NCBI GenBank assembly: GCA_905182555.1
Contig: CAJJBX010000016.1
Location: 1 to 64,000 of the forward strand
Direction of reading: 5' to 3'
DNA length: 64,000 nucleotides
DNA from: an uncultured Ilumatobacter sp.
GTDB lineage: Bacteria > Actinomycetota > Acidimicrobiia > Acidimicrobiales > Ilumatobacteraceae
This document shows, in pieces, positions 24,902-34,801 of this stretch; within the stretch, counting starts at the first letter, position 1; every line of letters begins with the position of its first letter. The position numbers and the translations under genes were made by a program. The notes below the pieces were generated by a model. The model was not told the origin of the DNA. It searched no databases and saw only the letters and a list, made by a program, of their open reading frames with translations.

Positions 24902-25513
24902 ATGCTTGACCTTCGACTTCGCTTCACCAAGGAGCACCTGCTCGCGCCCGTCGCCGAGCGCTGCCCCAGTTTTCTGTCTGCAGCCGCGGTGTCGTCCGTA
25001 AGCCTCGCCTGCTGCGTGGGGGCTGGCGTTGCTGCGTGGAGTGGCGCTGTCATCCTGTCAATCATCTTGTGGCTGGTCGGACGTGTGCTCGACGGCCTCG
25101 ACGGTGCAATTGCACGTGCCAATGGTTCCGCAAGCGACTTTGGCGGCTACGTCGATCTACTGTTCGACACGATTGGTTACACCGCAGTGCCGCTTGGAAT
25201 TGCATTCGGCGTCGGTCAACTTGGAACGTGGCAGATCATTGCCGTGCTACTCGGGTCGTTCTATGTCAACTCAGTGTCGTGGTTGATGTTGAGCGCATTG
25301 CTCGAGAAACGCGGCGAACGCGCGAGGGGCGAGCAGACGAGTGTCACGATGCCGGCCGCGCTGATCGAGGGAACCGAGACCATCGTCCTGTTCACCATCG
25401 CTCTGGCCCTTCCCCAACACGCCGACGTCATCTTCGCGGTGATGACTGGAGGCGTGGCGATTGGAGTTTTCCAGCGCGCAATCGCTGCCCGCCGTCTCCT
25501 TCGGAACAACTGA
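24902..25513 (+). CDS. CDP-alcohol phosphatidyltransferase family membrane protein
   Basis: 203 residues, five to six hydrophobic segments. The family signature is present as DGLDGAIARANGSASDFGG followed by YVDLLFD, the pattern D-G-x2-A-R-x8-G-x3-D-x3-D that binds CDP-alcohol and metal. It makes a phospholipid head-group linkage; the acceptor alcohol cannot be told. It is monocistronic, 66 bases after korB. Confidence 0.88.
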   Translation: MLDLRLRFTKEHLLAPVAERCPSFLSAAAVSSVSLACCVGAGVAAWSGAVILSIILWLVGRVLDGLDGAIARANGSASDFGGYVDLLFDTIGYTAVPLGIAFGVGQLGTWQIIAVLLGSFYVNSVSWLMLSALLEKRGERARGEQTSVTMPAALIEGTETIVLFTIALALPQHADVIFAVMTGGVAIGVFQRAIAARRLLRNN

Positions 25514-25518
25514 CCGGG

Positions 25519-25706
25519 TCAGCCGACCGAACAAGTCGATCGACCCGAAGCGCAGTCGAACACCACAAATTCGTCCAAGCGCAGCTCGACGATGTCGTCG
25601 GTCCCGGCACGCGCGATCTGCATGCTTCCTTCGACGAAGTGATGTTGTGCAGCACGATATTGCCATCCACCGCCACGGTCACGTCGTCGAAATTGAGGCG
25701 TGCCAT
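25519..25706 (-). pseudogene. Small unknown gene in an operon, one frame change
   Basis: MARLNFDDVTVAVDGNIVLHNI reads in one frame and, after a one-base shift near 25640, FVEGSMQIARAGTDD then LRLDEFVVFDCAS to the stop at 25519. Its ATG overlaps the stop of the upstream gene (25706) by ATGA, supporting a real third gene of the hlyIII-like operon. The beginning slightly resembles ABC-ATPase N-termini, but the continuation does not, so no function is assigned. Confidence 0.4.
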
Positions 25707-26587
25707 CAGGTGACTCCGAGCACCCAGCCCTCTTCGCCGAGGACGTCATCGAGCTGACTCGATTCGACCTCAGGCGTAAAGAGCGCTCGCAATGTGCCCT
25801 TGGCGTCCATGTCGGCGAGCCGTTGCGCAGTCGCTTGCACCTGCGCTGCATCTTTAATCATGCCTGGCGGAACGGTGACCGGCCACCGCGATGGCCAGAC
25901 CTCTGCGACCACGACGTCGGCATCGGTTGGTGCGGCCAATCCTGTGTCAAACGGCCAGACGCACAGTCGCTCGCCGAGGTCCCAACGCAACCGCTCGAGT
26001 GCGGCGATTCCGACCAGGCTCTGGCTACCAACCGCTCCGGCACCGAGTAATTGCCACGCGGAAAACGGTCGCAGCCCCTCGCCTCTGAGCCGGGCCTCAA
26101 CGCGACGCCATTCCGGTGGCCAGGCAGCTGCCCGAGTGGGCTTGGTCGATGTCAGATGCTCCGTGCGCTGTGCAGGCGGACACCCCCAGAACGGACCGGC
26201 GGCTCTTTCGGTCGATGCAGCCGTCGCAGCCACGCCGGCCATGTCGGCGTTGAGACCCGACGCAACGCCGAACCGGTTGTTCCGGTTGCGATCGTCATCG
26301 TTGACCGCTGACCCGAGCAGCTCCCACATCGCCCGCCAAGGTCGCCCCGCCAGGTCCAACGCGGCAGCGGTTCCGCGAGGAAACCCGAGCGAGAAGTCAA
26401 CACCGATCAGAGTCGGGCCGACCGAGCCAACTGCGGCGGCCATCTCAGCCAGTGCAACGCGCCGCGTCGGCGGGTTGGAAAGCTCGATGCCACCAGCGTC
26501 TGCAACGGCAATCCACACGGAATCGGCACCGGTAGTCGCTGAGCTGCTTGCGCTCCAGTCAACAATGATGATGCGGTCGAATAACAC
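25706..26587 (-). CDS. DUF429-like RNase H-fold protein
   Basis: From GTG 26587 the product is 293 residues starting LFDRIIIVDWSASSSATTGADSVW, here read as IIIVDWSASS and ADSVWIAVAD. The VDWSA motif and later TLIGVDFSLGFPRG (second Asp) are the acidic strands of a ribonuclease H-like fold, and WPFDTGL with EVWPSRWP follow, as in DUF429-type proteins. Biochemical role unknown. It starts 8 bases after the hemolysin III-like stop, so the genes form an operon. Confidence 0.65.
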   Translation of the reverse strand: MLFDRIIIVDWSASSSATTGADSVWIAVADAGGIELSNPPTRRVALAEMAAAVGSVGPTLIGVDFSLGFPRGTAAALDLAGRPWRAMWELLGSAVNDDDRNRNNRFGVASGLNADMAGVAATAASTERAAGPFWGCPPAQRTEHLTSTKPTRAAAWPPEWRRVEARLRGEGLRPFSAWQLLGAGAVGSQSLVGIAALERLRWDLGERLCVWPFDTGLAAPTDADVVVAEVWPSRWPVTVPPGMIKDAAQVQATAQRLADMDAKGTLRALFTPEVESSQLDDVLGEEGWVLGVT

Positions 26588-26595
26588 GGGTCGAT

Positions 26596-27249
26596 TCAGG
26601 CAAGAACAGAACTGACCGCGGCGAAGTGCAGCGCTGCCGCGAGCACCGTGAATGAGTGCCACACCTCGTGGTAGCCGAACACCGCCGGCCAAGGGTTGGG
26701 CCGTTTGACGAGGAGCACAGGGAAGCCGATCGTGTAGGCGAGGCCGCCCGCCAGAATCAATCCAAGCTGCACGCCAGACAGGTTGTCAGCCAGTACCGGG
26801 TAGGCCACTGCCAGTGCCCAGCCCATGATTGGGTAGAGGGCGTAGCCAACCCACTGAAGGCGGGTGAACCCGCCAAGTTTGATCGTCATACCAATGAGCG
26901 CAAGGACGCCAACGACCGACAACATCGGGATTCCCCACGACCGCGGAAGTGCGACCAAGCACACGGGCACATAGGTCCCCGCGATCAACAGGTAAATCAT
27001 CGTGTGATCGAGCCGCTGCATAATCCGCCGGACACGATCGGTCCGAGCAAGCCGGTGATAGGCCGCCGACGTTCCAAACACCAGGAGCAACGTTGCGGCA
27101 TAGATGGACGCCGAGGTGCGCTCAGCGGCACTGTGAGCTGAAAGAATCAACAGAACACCGGCCGGGATCGAGACGGCGAAAGCCCACGCATGCATCCGCC
27201 CACGCCACGTCGGGCGCTCGGCCAGCGGCATCAGCGGACGAATGGTCAT
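26596..27249 (-). CDS. Hemolysin III / PAQR-family membrane protein
   Basis: 217 residues with seven predicted membrane segments. Conserved zinc-site residues are visible: His in SAAYHRLA, Asp/His in LDHTMIYLLIAGTYVP, and paired His in GYHEVWHSF. PAQR/HlyIII proteins are thought to be membrane hydrolases or sensors; a haemolytic role is not implied. It heads an operon with 25706 and 25519. Confidence 0.9.
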   Translation of the reverse strand: MTIRPLMPLAERPTWRGRMHAWAFAVSIPAGVLLILSAHSAAERTSASIYAATLLLVFGTSAAYHRLARTDRVRRIMQRLDHTMIYLLIAGTYVPVCLVALPRSWGIPMLSVVGVLALIGMTIKLGGFTRLQWVGYALYPIMGWALAVAYPVLADNLSGVQLGLILAGGLAYTIGFPVLLVKRPNPWPAVFGYHEVWHSFTVLAAALHFAAVSSVLA

Positions 27250-27316
27250 ACGGCCACCGTACCTTGATGTCGCAATCGCTTCGGATCGGGCGCGGTTGCT
27301 TTGGTCACGCCGGTGC

Positions 27317-30215
27317 TCAGCTGTCGAGTGATTGGATCAACTCAGTCACAGCAGCGCCATACCGATCGAGCTTGGCTGGCCCCACGCCCGAGATCTTTCC
27401 CAATTCAGCGCGGGTCTTGGGTGCCATCCGCGCAATCGAGACCAGCGTCTTGTTATCAAAGACGACGTAGGCCGGCTTGCCATCGCGCAGGTTGTTGCGA
27501 AGTTCCTTCAACGCGGCGAACCGGGCTTGAGCTTCGGGATTGAGGTCGGTGGACGGATCAGTCTTACTGACTGCCGACTTGGATGACTTCTTGACCGGCT
27601 CAGGGCGATGCGATGCGATGACTCGTCGCTCAGTCGGCTCAGCTGGCTCGTTCGTCAGTTCGCTGACGAACGGGCTCGGTGATGGGCCAGTGACAATCGT
27701 GGCATGCGAACTCGCCCGAGTGATCGCCACATGGAAGAGGCGACGCTCTTCTTCGACGTCTTCTGCGAGACGATGAGGATATTGCTCGCCGTCAGCCAGA
27801 TGAACCACCACGTGCGGCCACTCTTGGCCCTTCACGCGATGCACCGTCGACAGCATCACGCCGCCGGGGTCGCGGCGTACGGCAAGGTGATCTCGCATCC
27901 ACCCCTCGAACGATGCCACGTCGTCATGCTGCGCCGCAAGGTGTTGGATTGCCGTGAGGTCGTCGCCCTGCGCAGCGCGGTTCATGCCGCGGCGCTGTGC
28001 GTCGAGCGTGCCAACGGCTCCAGCCAAACCGATTTCATCGATCAACGCGAACACAAGATCCGACGTCGGCGCACCGCTGCTCGCCAACTTTTGCAACTGC
28101 TGGATGTCAGCTGCGAAATCGTTCACGCGTTCCTGGTCTCGCTCGTTGTTCAAACGGCCGGCAAGGCGGTGTAGCTCAACGATGCTCCCCTGCTCGCACA
28201 CCCAGTCGTTGATACGCGGGTGAAAGGAACGCGATGGCCGACGGAGTGCCTCACGAATGTCATCAGGCACGAACTTGTCGCGTGTGGCCAAGCGCAGCCA
28301 CGAGAGCACCGCTCTGACCGAGGTGCGTTCGGCGAACTCGAGGCCAACCCCGCCCGAAATGGGAATGCCCTGCACAGCCAAAGCGACCTGGACGGGGGCA
28401 AGGAGTGCGTTGACGCGTGTCAGGACAGCGATGTCGGACGCCGTGGATCCACTTCGAAGCGCGGCTTCGACAGCATCGCGGCTCGCACTGATCGCGTCGA
28501 CTGAGGTGTCAACCGTCCACCCCGAGGTGTCGGTCGAGTGCGCCCGAATAGTTTTGGGAACGCGTCGATCATTGTGACGAAGCAGCCGGTCGACAACATC
28601 GACAATCCCGGCCGGGCAGCGGTAGTTCACTTCGAGCGGGTGGCTGCCTGCGCCAGGAAATAGCTGAGCGAAATCGATCAACCATGCTGGATCAGCGCCG
28701 TTGTAGCCGTAGATCGTTTGATCATCGTCGCCAACGCCGAAGACCGCCCCACCCGGCGAAGCCAGCAGACGAATCAGCAACAAGTGGGCTGGTGTGAGGT
28801 CTTGGAACTCATCGACCAGCATCATCCGGCATGCCCGCTGAGCAACCCGACGAGCCTCGGGCTGCGACAGCAACACCAAGAGCGCTCGGTGAATCTGGTC
28901 GTCGAAATCAACCGCACGCTTCCGTTCGAGCGCGGCGCGATAGCCCGGCCACGCTTCCGCCAGCCCTTCGACGTCGCCGTCGTAGCGAGCTTCGGCGTCG
29001 GCGGGGGCCACCAGCCCGAGACGAATCAGGCTGAGCGCCTCGATCCAGGGGGCGACGGGGTCGCTGTTGCGGCGACGCGGAAACGACACGAGGTCGCCGA
29101 TGATCCGCCGAACATCAACTTCGTTGATCGTGTTCCATCGTGTCGACTGCGGGGCAAACGGAGCGGTGCCGTTGACGATCGCGAGGGCCATGGCATTGAG
29201 TGTTCGAACCTGGAGGCCGGGCAGGTCGGGGGTGCGCTCGACCATCTCCTCCTGGGCACGCTTATTGAAGGCGACGAGGATCACGGCGGATGCCGGAAGA
29301 TTCCAGGTGCGGAGAAGGTGTCGAGCTCGCTCGGTCAGCACACGAGTTTTGCCAGAGCCAGCTGGGGCGATGATGCGCGCCGCCCCGCCGCTGTGGGTGA
29401 CAGCGGCGAGCTGGTCGGGTGCAAGGTCGGCCTCGGAGACGTTGTTCCCGGGCGCCGCGAACGAACGGTGCTCGACGGCAACATTGTGGACGACGGCGAC
29501 ACCATCGATCGGATCGGTGTGGCGGATTGGCCCGCCGTCGAGCCAAAGCTGAGTTCCGTCAGGTGCGACGATGTCGCCCAGTTGGTCACTCGCGGCAGCG
29601 GTTGCGCCAGCAGCGATTGCACGGTCGAGCGCAACCCAGGCACATCGATCCTCGCGAACGTCGACAGCATTCGACCAGACGGCGTGGTGCAGCGCCTCGA
29701 GCTCGAACACGAAGTCAGCACCCATCTCGAAAGGCTGTGCATCGGTCTTCAACATCGGCTCACGGTCGAAGTCGACAGCAAGTTCGATGATCAGGCGCTG
29801 CCGTAGGTCGGCGGCGGCTCGCAGCGTGGCGAGTAGCCCGGTCGGCCGCGGCCGCAGCGGCCGCGTCGACGACGACCCGCTCGGCATCGGCCCAGGGCCC
29901 CGGGACGCTGGTCGAGGCTGCGACGAGACAATTGCGCCCGAGCTCGGCTGGGCCCGCACCGGCTGCGGCGACACCACGCTCGAAGCCAGAAACAACGGGG
30001 GGACTCGACACCTGACGCCGTGCTGCTACCTGTGGCGGTGATGGTTGTGGCGGCGGAGCATCATCTGAAGGCTGAAAGTTCACGCCGTCGCCAGGATCGG
30101 CGTACGGGATTTCGTCGGCGAGGGGCACCTCTTGCTCGCCGTTGTCCGCCCAGCACTGGCGTACCTGGACAGGCAAATCATGTTCACCTTTGCAATACGC
30201 ACACGCAATCGCCAT
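27317..30215 (-). pseudogene. UvrD/Rep-family helicase with C-terminal HRDC domain, one frame change near 29860
   Basis: DNA repair helicase of the mycobacterial UvrD2 type. The N-terminus (ATG 30215) has a small zinc-like motif (CAYCKGEHDLPVQVRQC). After a Pro-rich linker the frame changes within a GCC/GCG-rich run near 29850-29870 (ERVVVDAAAAAAADRA to TGLLATLRAAADLRQR). The helicase core follows: APAGSGKTRVLTERA (Walker A), LVDEFQDLTPAH (II), GDDDQTIYGYNGAD (III), TVHRVKGQEWPHV (V) and VAITRASSH (VI). The HRDC domain lies at the C-terminus (AELGKISGVGPAKLDRYG). Without the indel the product would be about 965 residues. I think the frame change is more likely a sequence error than inactivation. 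Confidence 0.85.
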
Positions 30216-30363
30216 GCCTCGGACTGTAGCGAACGAGGCCCATTTCCGCACACATGTTCGATCGAGGGTCGCGGCGCTGCGTGCTCTCATCAGGCCCAGC
30301 GCGTCGGACAGCGCATCGAACAGTCAGACTGTTGGAATGCCCTTCGAACACGGCCGACCGACC

Positions 30364-30939
30364 ATGCCTCACCGACCGCAGTTGGTACTTATTCGGCACG
30401 GCGAAACCGAGTGGAGTAAATCGGGCCAGCACACCGGACGGACCGACATCCCCCTCACCGAGCACGGTCGCGAAGAAGCAAGCTCCATCGCCGCCGCTGT
30501 TGCCGAGACGTCCTTCACGCATGCCTTCGCGAGCCCCCTCGAGCGCGCCTGGGAGACTGCGAGTCTCGTCGGGTTGACCCCGACCGCCGACGACTCGCTT
30601 CTTGAGTGGGACTACGGCGATTACGAAGGAATCACAACCCCCGAGATTCGCAAGACCATTCCGAACTGGACGGTCTGGACCCACGACATTTTCAACGGCG
30701 AGTCGGTCGACGAAGTCGGACGACGTGCCGATGCAGCGATCGACCGGTATTCGGTCCTCAGTGGCCCGATTGCCGTCGTTGCCCACGGGCACTTTCTGCG
30801 GATCTTCGCCGCCCGCTGGCTCCACCTCCCCGCACAGGAAGGTCGGCGCTTCGTCCTCAACACCAGCACACTGTCGCTGCTCGGCTGGGAACGCGAGAAT
30901 CGCGTGATCAACCGGTGGAATGACCCGTGCGGTTGGTGA
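30364..30939 (+). CDS. Histidine phosphatase (phosphoglycerate mutase-like)
   Basis: 191 residues. The catalytic motif LIRHGETEWS is near the N-terminus (phospho-His), FASPLERAWETA has the second Arg, LLEWDYGDYEG the acid, and VVAHGHFLRIFAARWL the second catalytic His. It is a small-molecule phosphatase; the substrate is not readable. It is divergent from the HRDC helicase. Confidence 0.92.
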   Translation: MPHRPQLVLIRHGETEWSKSGQHTGRTDIPLTEHGREEASSIAAAVAETSFTHAFASPLERAWETASLVGLTPTADDSLLEWDYGDYEGITTPEIRKTIPNWTVWTHDIFNGESVDEVGRRADAAIDRYSVLSGPIAVVAHGHFLRIFAARWLHLPAQEGRRFVLNTSTLSLLGWERENRVINRWNDPCGW

Positions 30940-31207
30940 CAGCGTCGTCGGTGTACGTTCCGACCGCGGCGCACCATCACAGGTACAGGGCATGTTTCCC
31001 CAAGCAAGCCGACGGAGTCGGTGTTCGCTGACTCTCCATGTGTTGCGTCGCGGTCGGTACGGATTACAACTCTAGATCCACTGGCCTGGGGATTGGAAGT
31101 GGACAAGCCTGTGAATTTCAGCCCAATTATTGCCGTTTTGTTGTTGACATCCATGTGGACGAAATGTGAATAAGTAAGGTTTATCCACAGCCGGTGGTCA
31201 GCGCAGT

Positions 31208-33511
31208 TCAGATAACCGGCGCGACTTCCACCGGAATGCCATTAAGTACTGAAGTGCCTGAGAGCGGGTCGAACGCCTCGTGATCGGTGAGCAGGTTCGA
31301 GTTGACGCCAGCGTGCTCAGCAGCCACCCGCATCTTGGTTCCAGGGTCGCCATGTCCCCAACCGTGGGGCAGGCTAACTACACCCGGTCGGACGCTGTCA
31401 GTCACCTCGACAGGCGCCGTCACCTGGCCCACCCGAGAGGTGATCTGAGCCGCCCCACCATCGGTCAACCCCAGCGTGTCAGCATCGTCCGGGTGCACCT
31501 GCAGGGTGCAACGTGTTCGACCCTTCACCAACACCTCGATGTTGTGCATCCACGAGTTGTTGCTTCGAAGATCCCGACGGCCAACGAGCACCATCGCGCG
31601 TTGCTCAAGGCCGAACTGCGCCGCAGCGAGACGATCAAGGTCGGCAATAAACACTTCGGCGGCGAGTTCGATCTTGCCGCTCGGCGTCCGCAAAATTTCG
31701 GGCAGGCGCGATTCGAGCGCACCGAAATCCCGACCGTGGGGTCGCTCGAGAAGATCGTCCAACGATGTTCCATCTGGATTGTCTCCGAATGCGTCGCCGT
31801 ACGGGCCCGTCCGCAGCATGAAGTCGAGCATCCGATCAGGGCCGCTCCGTCCGGAGGAATTCAGCTCGGTGAGCAACTCATCGCCATCGCGCCCGAACAC
31901 GGGGCCGTTTGCGTCTTTCACTGCCGATCGAACGAGGCGCTCGATCGACTGTTCATCGATGACTGCAGGGTCAGCGTCAACGCCCTGCCCCTGAGCAATG
32001 GCGGTGAGCTTCGAGATCACTTCCCACTCATCGGGTTGATCAGCGTCGAGTGGCAGCACGGGTGTGCTGTAGTTGGCCACGTTCCGAACGGCGAACTGTA
32101 GGAGTAGCAGGTCGTAGTGGCTGCGCTGCAGCTGCGACGGAACCGGCAGGATCACGTCGGCGTGCTTGGTCGTCTCGTTGAGGTACAAATCAATGCTCAC
32201 CATGAAGTCGAGCTGAGCGAACGCATCCTCAAGCAGCGCAGTGTTCGGGTTCGATCGAAGGGGGTTGCCGCCCAGGGTGATCATGGCCTTGATCTGGCCA
32301 TCACCTGGCGTCGTGATCTCCTCGGCGAGTGCTGCAACCGGGTACTCCCCCATTACCTCAGGGTGACCGCTCACCCGAGAGGTCCCACGCCCGACGGTGA
32401 AGCCGCGGCCGGATCCCGGCTTGCCACGCGTGGTCGCTCCGCCCGCAACCGGCAGTGCGAACATCGCACCACCGGGTCGGTCGAGGTTGCCGGTCAAGAT
32501 GTTCAAGGCGTCGATCAGCCAGGTAGCCGTCGAACCGAACTCGGTCGTGCTCGTTCCGATCCGGCCGTAGACGGTCGACGTCGGCGCGGCTGCAAGCTCA
32601 TGAGCCAACCGTCGAATGGTGACTGCGTCGATGCCGGTTGCCTTCGCGACCGACTCCGGCGTGAACGGTTGGATCGCCGCACTGAACTCGACGAGCCCGT
32701 TGAGGTACTCCGTGACGTGGCTACCAGGGTCAGCGAGTTCGTCGGTGACCAGCACGTTGGCCATGGCGGCCAGGAGCAACGCATCGGAGCCCGGTCGAAT
32801 CGACACCCACTCGTCGGCCTCCTCGGCAGTTCGCGACCGGCGCGGATCGACGACCACAACTCGGCCGCCGCGCTCCCGAATCGCCTCGATGCGGCCGGGG
32901 AAATCGGGGGCCGTACACATGCTGCCGTTTGATGCGTATGGGTTGCCACCAAGGATCATCAGGTGATCGGTCCTGTCGAGGTCGGGAACAGGAACCGAAA
33001 CGCCCGTGCCAAAGACATGGCCGGCCGCAACGTGACGCGGCATCTGATCGACCGTGGATGCGCTAAACCGATTGCGCGTACCGAGCCCGGTCAACAACGA
33101 ACGGGTGAACATCATCGACGACAACGAGTGCGCACCGGCATTGCCGACGTACACGCCGAGCGACGAGCGACCGTTGCGTTCGATGACACCCTGCAGACCC
33201 GCTTCTACGGCATCCCATGCCTCTGCCCAGGTCACTTCGACGTGCTCGCCGTTACGTCGGATCATCGGCGTCCGCAAGCGATCCGGGTCGGCGTGCAACT
33301 GTTTCAGCGTCGAGCCCTTCGGGCAGATGAACCCCTTGGAGAACACGTCGTCCATATCGCCCTTAATGCGCTGGACCTCCTCTCCGCCCTTGCCGTCCGG
33401 CTTGAGCGTGATCTCGAGACCACAGGTGGCTTCACAGAGTGGGCAGGTCCGCCAGACCGTGCGCGTCGCCGAGGCGGCTCCAGTGTCGGGTGCGCGTTCG
33501 AGAAGGGGCAT
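31208..33511 (-). CDS. Molybdopterin-dependent oxidoreductase, formate dehydrogenase/nitrate reductase-like
   Basis: 767 residues of the DMSO reductase superfamily. It has an N-terminal [4Fe-4S] motif (CPLCEATC, then ICPKG), molybdopterin-binding blocks (GGNPYASNGSM; VVVDPRRSRTAEEAD; ILTGNLDRPGGAMF; LGGNPLRSNPN), and a C-terminal beta-barrel domain (LQVHPDDADTLGL; VSLPHGWGH). The usual metal-ligand segment reads FSASTVDQMP, without Cys or selenocysteine. There is no Tat signal, so it is cytoplasmic. No partner subunit gene lies nearby, so electron acceptor and substrate are unknown. An ATG at 33511 is preferred to an in-frame TTG at 33517. Confidence 0.88.
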   Translation of the reverse strand: MPLLERAPDTGAASATRTVWRTCPLCEATCGLEITLKPDGKGGEEVQRIKGDMDDVFSKGFICPKGSTLKQLHADPDRLRTPMIRRNGEHVEVTWAEAWDAVEAGLQGVIERNGRSSLGVYVGNAGAHSLSSMMFTRSLLTGLGTRNRFSASTVDQMPRHVAAGHVFGTGVSVPVPDLDRTDHLMILGGNPYASNGSMCTAPDFPGRIEAIRERGGRVVVVDPRRSRTAEEADEWVSIRPGSDALLLAAMANVLVTDELADPGSHVTEYLNGLVEFSAAIQPFTPESVAKATGIDAVTIRRLAHELAAAPTSTVYGRIGTSTTEFGSTATWLIDALNILTGNLDRPGGAMFALPVAGGATTRGKPGSGRGFTVGRGTSRVSGHPEVMGEYPVAALAEEITTPGDGQIKAMITLGGNPLRSNPNTALLEDAFAQLDFMVSIDLYLNETTKHADVILPVPSQLQRSHYDLLLLQFAVRNVANYSTPVLPLDADQPDEWEVISKLTAIAQGQGVDADPAVIDEQSIERLVRSAVKDANGPVFGRDGDELLTELNSSGRSGPDRMLDFMLRTGPYGDAFGDNPDGTSLDDLLERPHGRDFGALESRLPEILRTPSGKIELAAEVFIADLDRLAAAQFGLEQRAMVLVGRRDLRSNNSWMHNIEVLVKGRTRCTLQVHPDDADTLGLTDGGAAQITSRVGQVTAPVEVTDSVRPGVVSLPHGWGHGDPGTKMRVAAEHAGVNSNLLTDHEAFDPLSGTSVLNGIPVEVAPVI

Positions 33512-33578
33512 GGACAAATTCTCGCAGAACCCGCCCAGGTGGGCGGAGTCCGACCGGTCGACCTACCATGCTTCGAAC

Positions 33579-34271
33579 ATGATCAGACGGGTCTTTCCTG
33601 ACAGCGCAGCAACCACGATTGCCGACAGCTACGCCCAGACTCTTTGCCAACGCACCAACGAGCGCAGTAACGCCCCGTGGGTCGGCTTGTGCATGGTCAG
33701 CTCGATCGACGGGTCAACTGTGGTCGGCGGTAAGAGCAGCGAACTGTCGAGCACCAACGACATGGCCGTCCTTCACGGGCTCCGGTCAATCGCCGATGTC
33801 ATACTCGTCGGCGCCGGCACAGTCAGAGGTGAGGGTTACGGGCCGCCCCAAACTTCCGGGCAGCGCGTCGGCGTCGTCACCGCAAGCGGCAACGTCGACA
33901 CCACCCTCGCCCTCTTCACCGGCGGCGCCGGATTCATTATTACGACAGACCACGCCAAGATCGCCGACGGCGTCGATGTCATCAGGGCAGGTGGCGACAA
34001 CGTCGACCTATCGGCTGCCATTGGACGGCTGAGTGAAATGCATCCATCGCCCTCCTTCGTGCAAGCAGAGGGCGGCGCACTGTTGAACGGGGCGCTGCTC
34101 GACGCCGATCTGATCGACGAGATCAACCTCACTACGTCGCCGCTCTGCGTTGGCGGGAGCGGCCCACGCGTGACGACGGGTGCAGCCGATCACACCACCC
34201 GCTACGAGCTCGCGCAGATGGTAATCGACGATCAGACCTTCGTGTTCAGCCGGTGGCTGCGGAACCGCTAA
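33579..34271 (+). CDS. RibD C-terminal / dihydrofolate reductase-like reductase
   Basis: 230 residues. GLCMVSSIDGSTVVGGKSS is the start of the RibD_C reductase fold (pyrimidine reductase of riboflavin synthesis); DVILVGAGTVRGEGYG is the NADPH site and QAEGGALLNGALLDADLIDE the C-terminal signature. There is no deaminase domain, so it is a standalone reductase. It could act on a riboflavin intermediate or another pyrimidine. It is divergent from the molybdopterin enzyme. Confidence 0.87.
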   Translation: MIRRVFPDSAATTIADSYAQTLCQRTNERSNAPWVGLCMVSSIDGSTVVGGKSSELSSTNDMAVLHGLRSIADVILVGAGTVRGEGYGPPQTSGQRVGVVTASGNVDTTLALFTGGAGFIITTDHAKIADGVDVIRAGGDNVDLSAAIGRLSEMHPSPSFVQAEGGALLNGALLDADLIDEINLTTSPLCVGGSGPRVTTGAADHTTRYELAQMVIDDQTFVFSRWLRNR

Positions 34272-34290
34272 TCGACAGTGCGGCGGTCGT

Positions 34291-34764
34291 TCAGACCTGA
34301 GCCGACTCGACGTGCTCGGCCTTCTCCATCAATTCGAGCTCGCGGTGGAAGTCAGCCGCAGCGTCGAAATTTTTGTAGACGCTGGCGAAACGGAGGTACG
34401 CGACTTCGTCAACCGAGCGCAGTTGCTTCAGCACAGCGAGCCCAACATTGGCCGACGAAATCTCGGAGCCTTGCAGGCGAACAGAATCTTCGACGGTCAC
34501 TGCGAGTTGTTCGAGGGCCTCGGGCGTCACCGAGCGACCCTTGGTCGATGCAGCAAGGCCAGCAATCAATTTCTGGCGAGCGAACAGCTCGGTCCGACCG
34601 TCAGACTTGACAACCGTGAGCTGCGCATGATCAACGCGTTCAAACGTGGTGAAACGACGGGCGCAAGCAAGGCACTGACGGCGCCGTCGGATGGCGGTGT
34701 TCTCTTCGGCGACACGTGAATCGACGACCTTCGTGTCGTCGTCTCGACAAGCCGGGCAGCGCAT
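34291..34764 (-). CDS. nrdR: Transcriptional repressor NrdR
   Basis: Controls ribonucleotide reductase genes through bound ATP/dATP. From ATG 34764 it is 157 residues. The zinc ribbon MRCPACRDDDTKVVDSR / CLACARRFTTFE has four Cys, and the ATP-cone domain follows (VVKSDGRTELFARQKLIAGL). The neighbouring LysM gene and lexA give the actinobacterial nrdR - LysM - lexA arrangement. Confidence 0.95.
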   Translation of the reverse strand: MRCPACRDDDTKVVDSRVAEENTAIRRRRQCLACARRFTTFERVDHAQLTVVKSDGRTELFARQKLIAGLAASTKGRSVTPEALEQLAVTVEDSVRLQGSEISSANVGLAVLKQLRSVDEVAYLRFASVYKNFDAAADFHRELELMEKAEHVESAQV

Positions 34765-34801
34765 GGTGGATACCATACTCCGCAAGCCCGGCAATGGCGG
34801 C

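Noticed and set aside
25428-25706. ABC transporter ATPase fragment (MARLNFDDVTVAVDG)
   Set aside because: Only the first 20 residues look ABC-like; no Walker A follows in either frame.
31181-31189. Perfect DnaA box TTATCCACA
   Set aside because: A single 9-mer; about one such hit is expected by chance in 64 kb, with no cluster or AT-rich unwinding region nearby.
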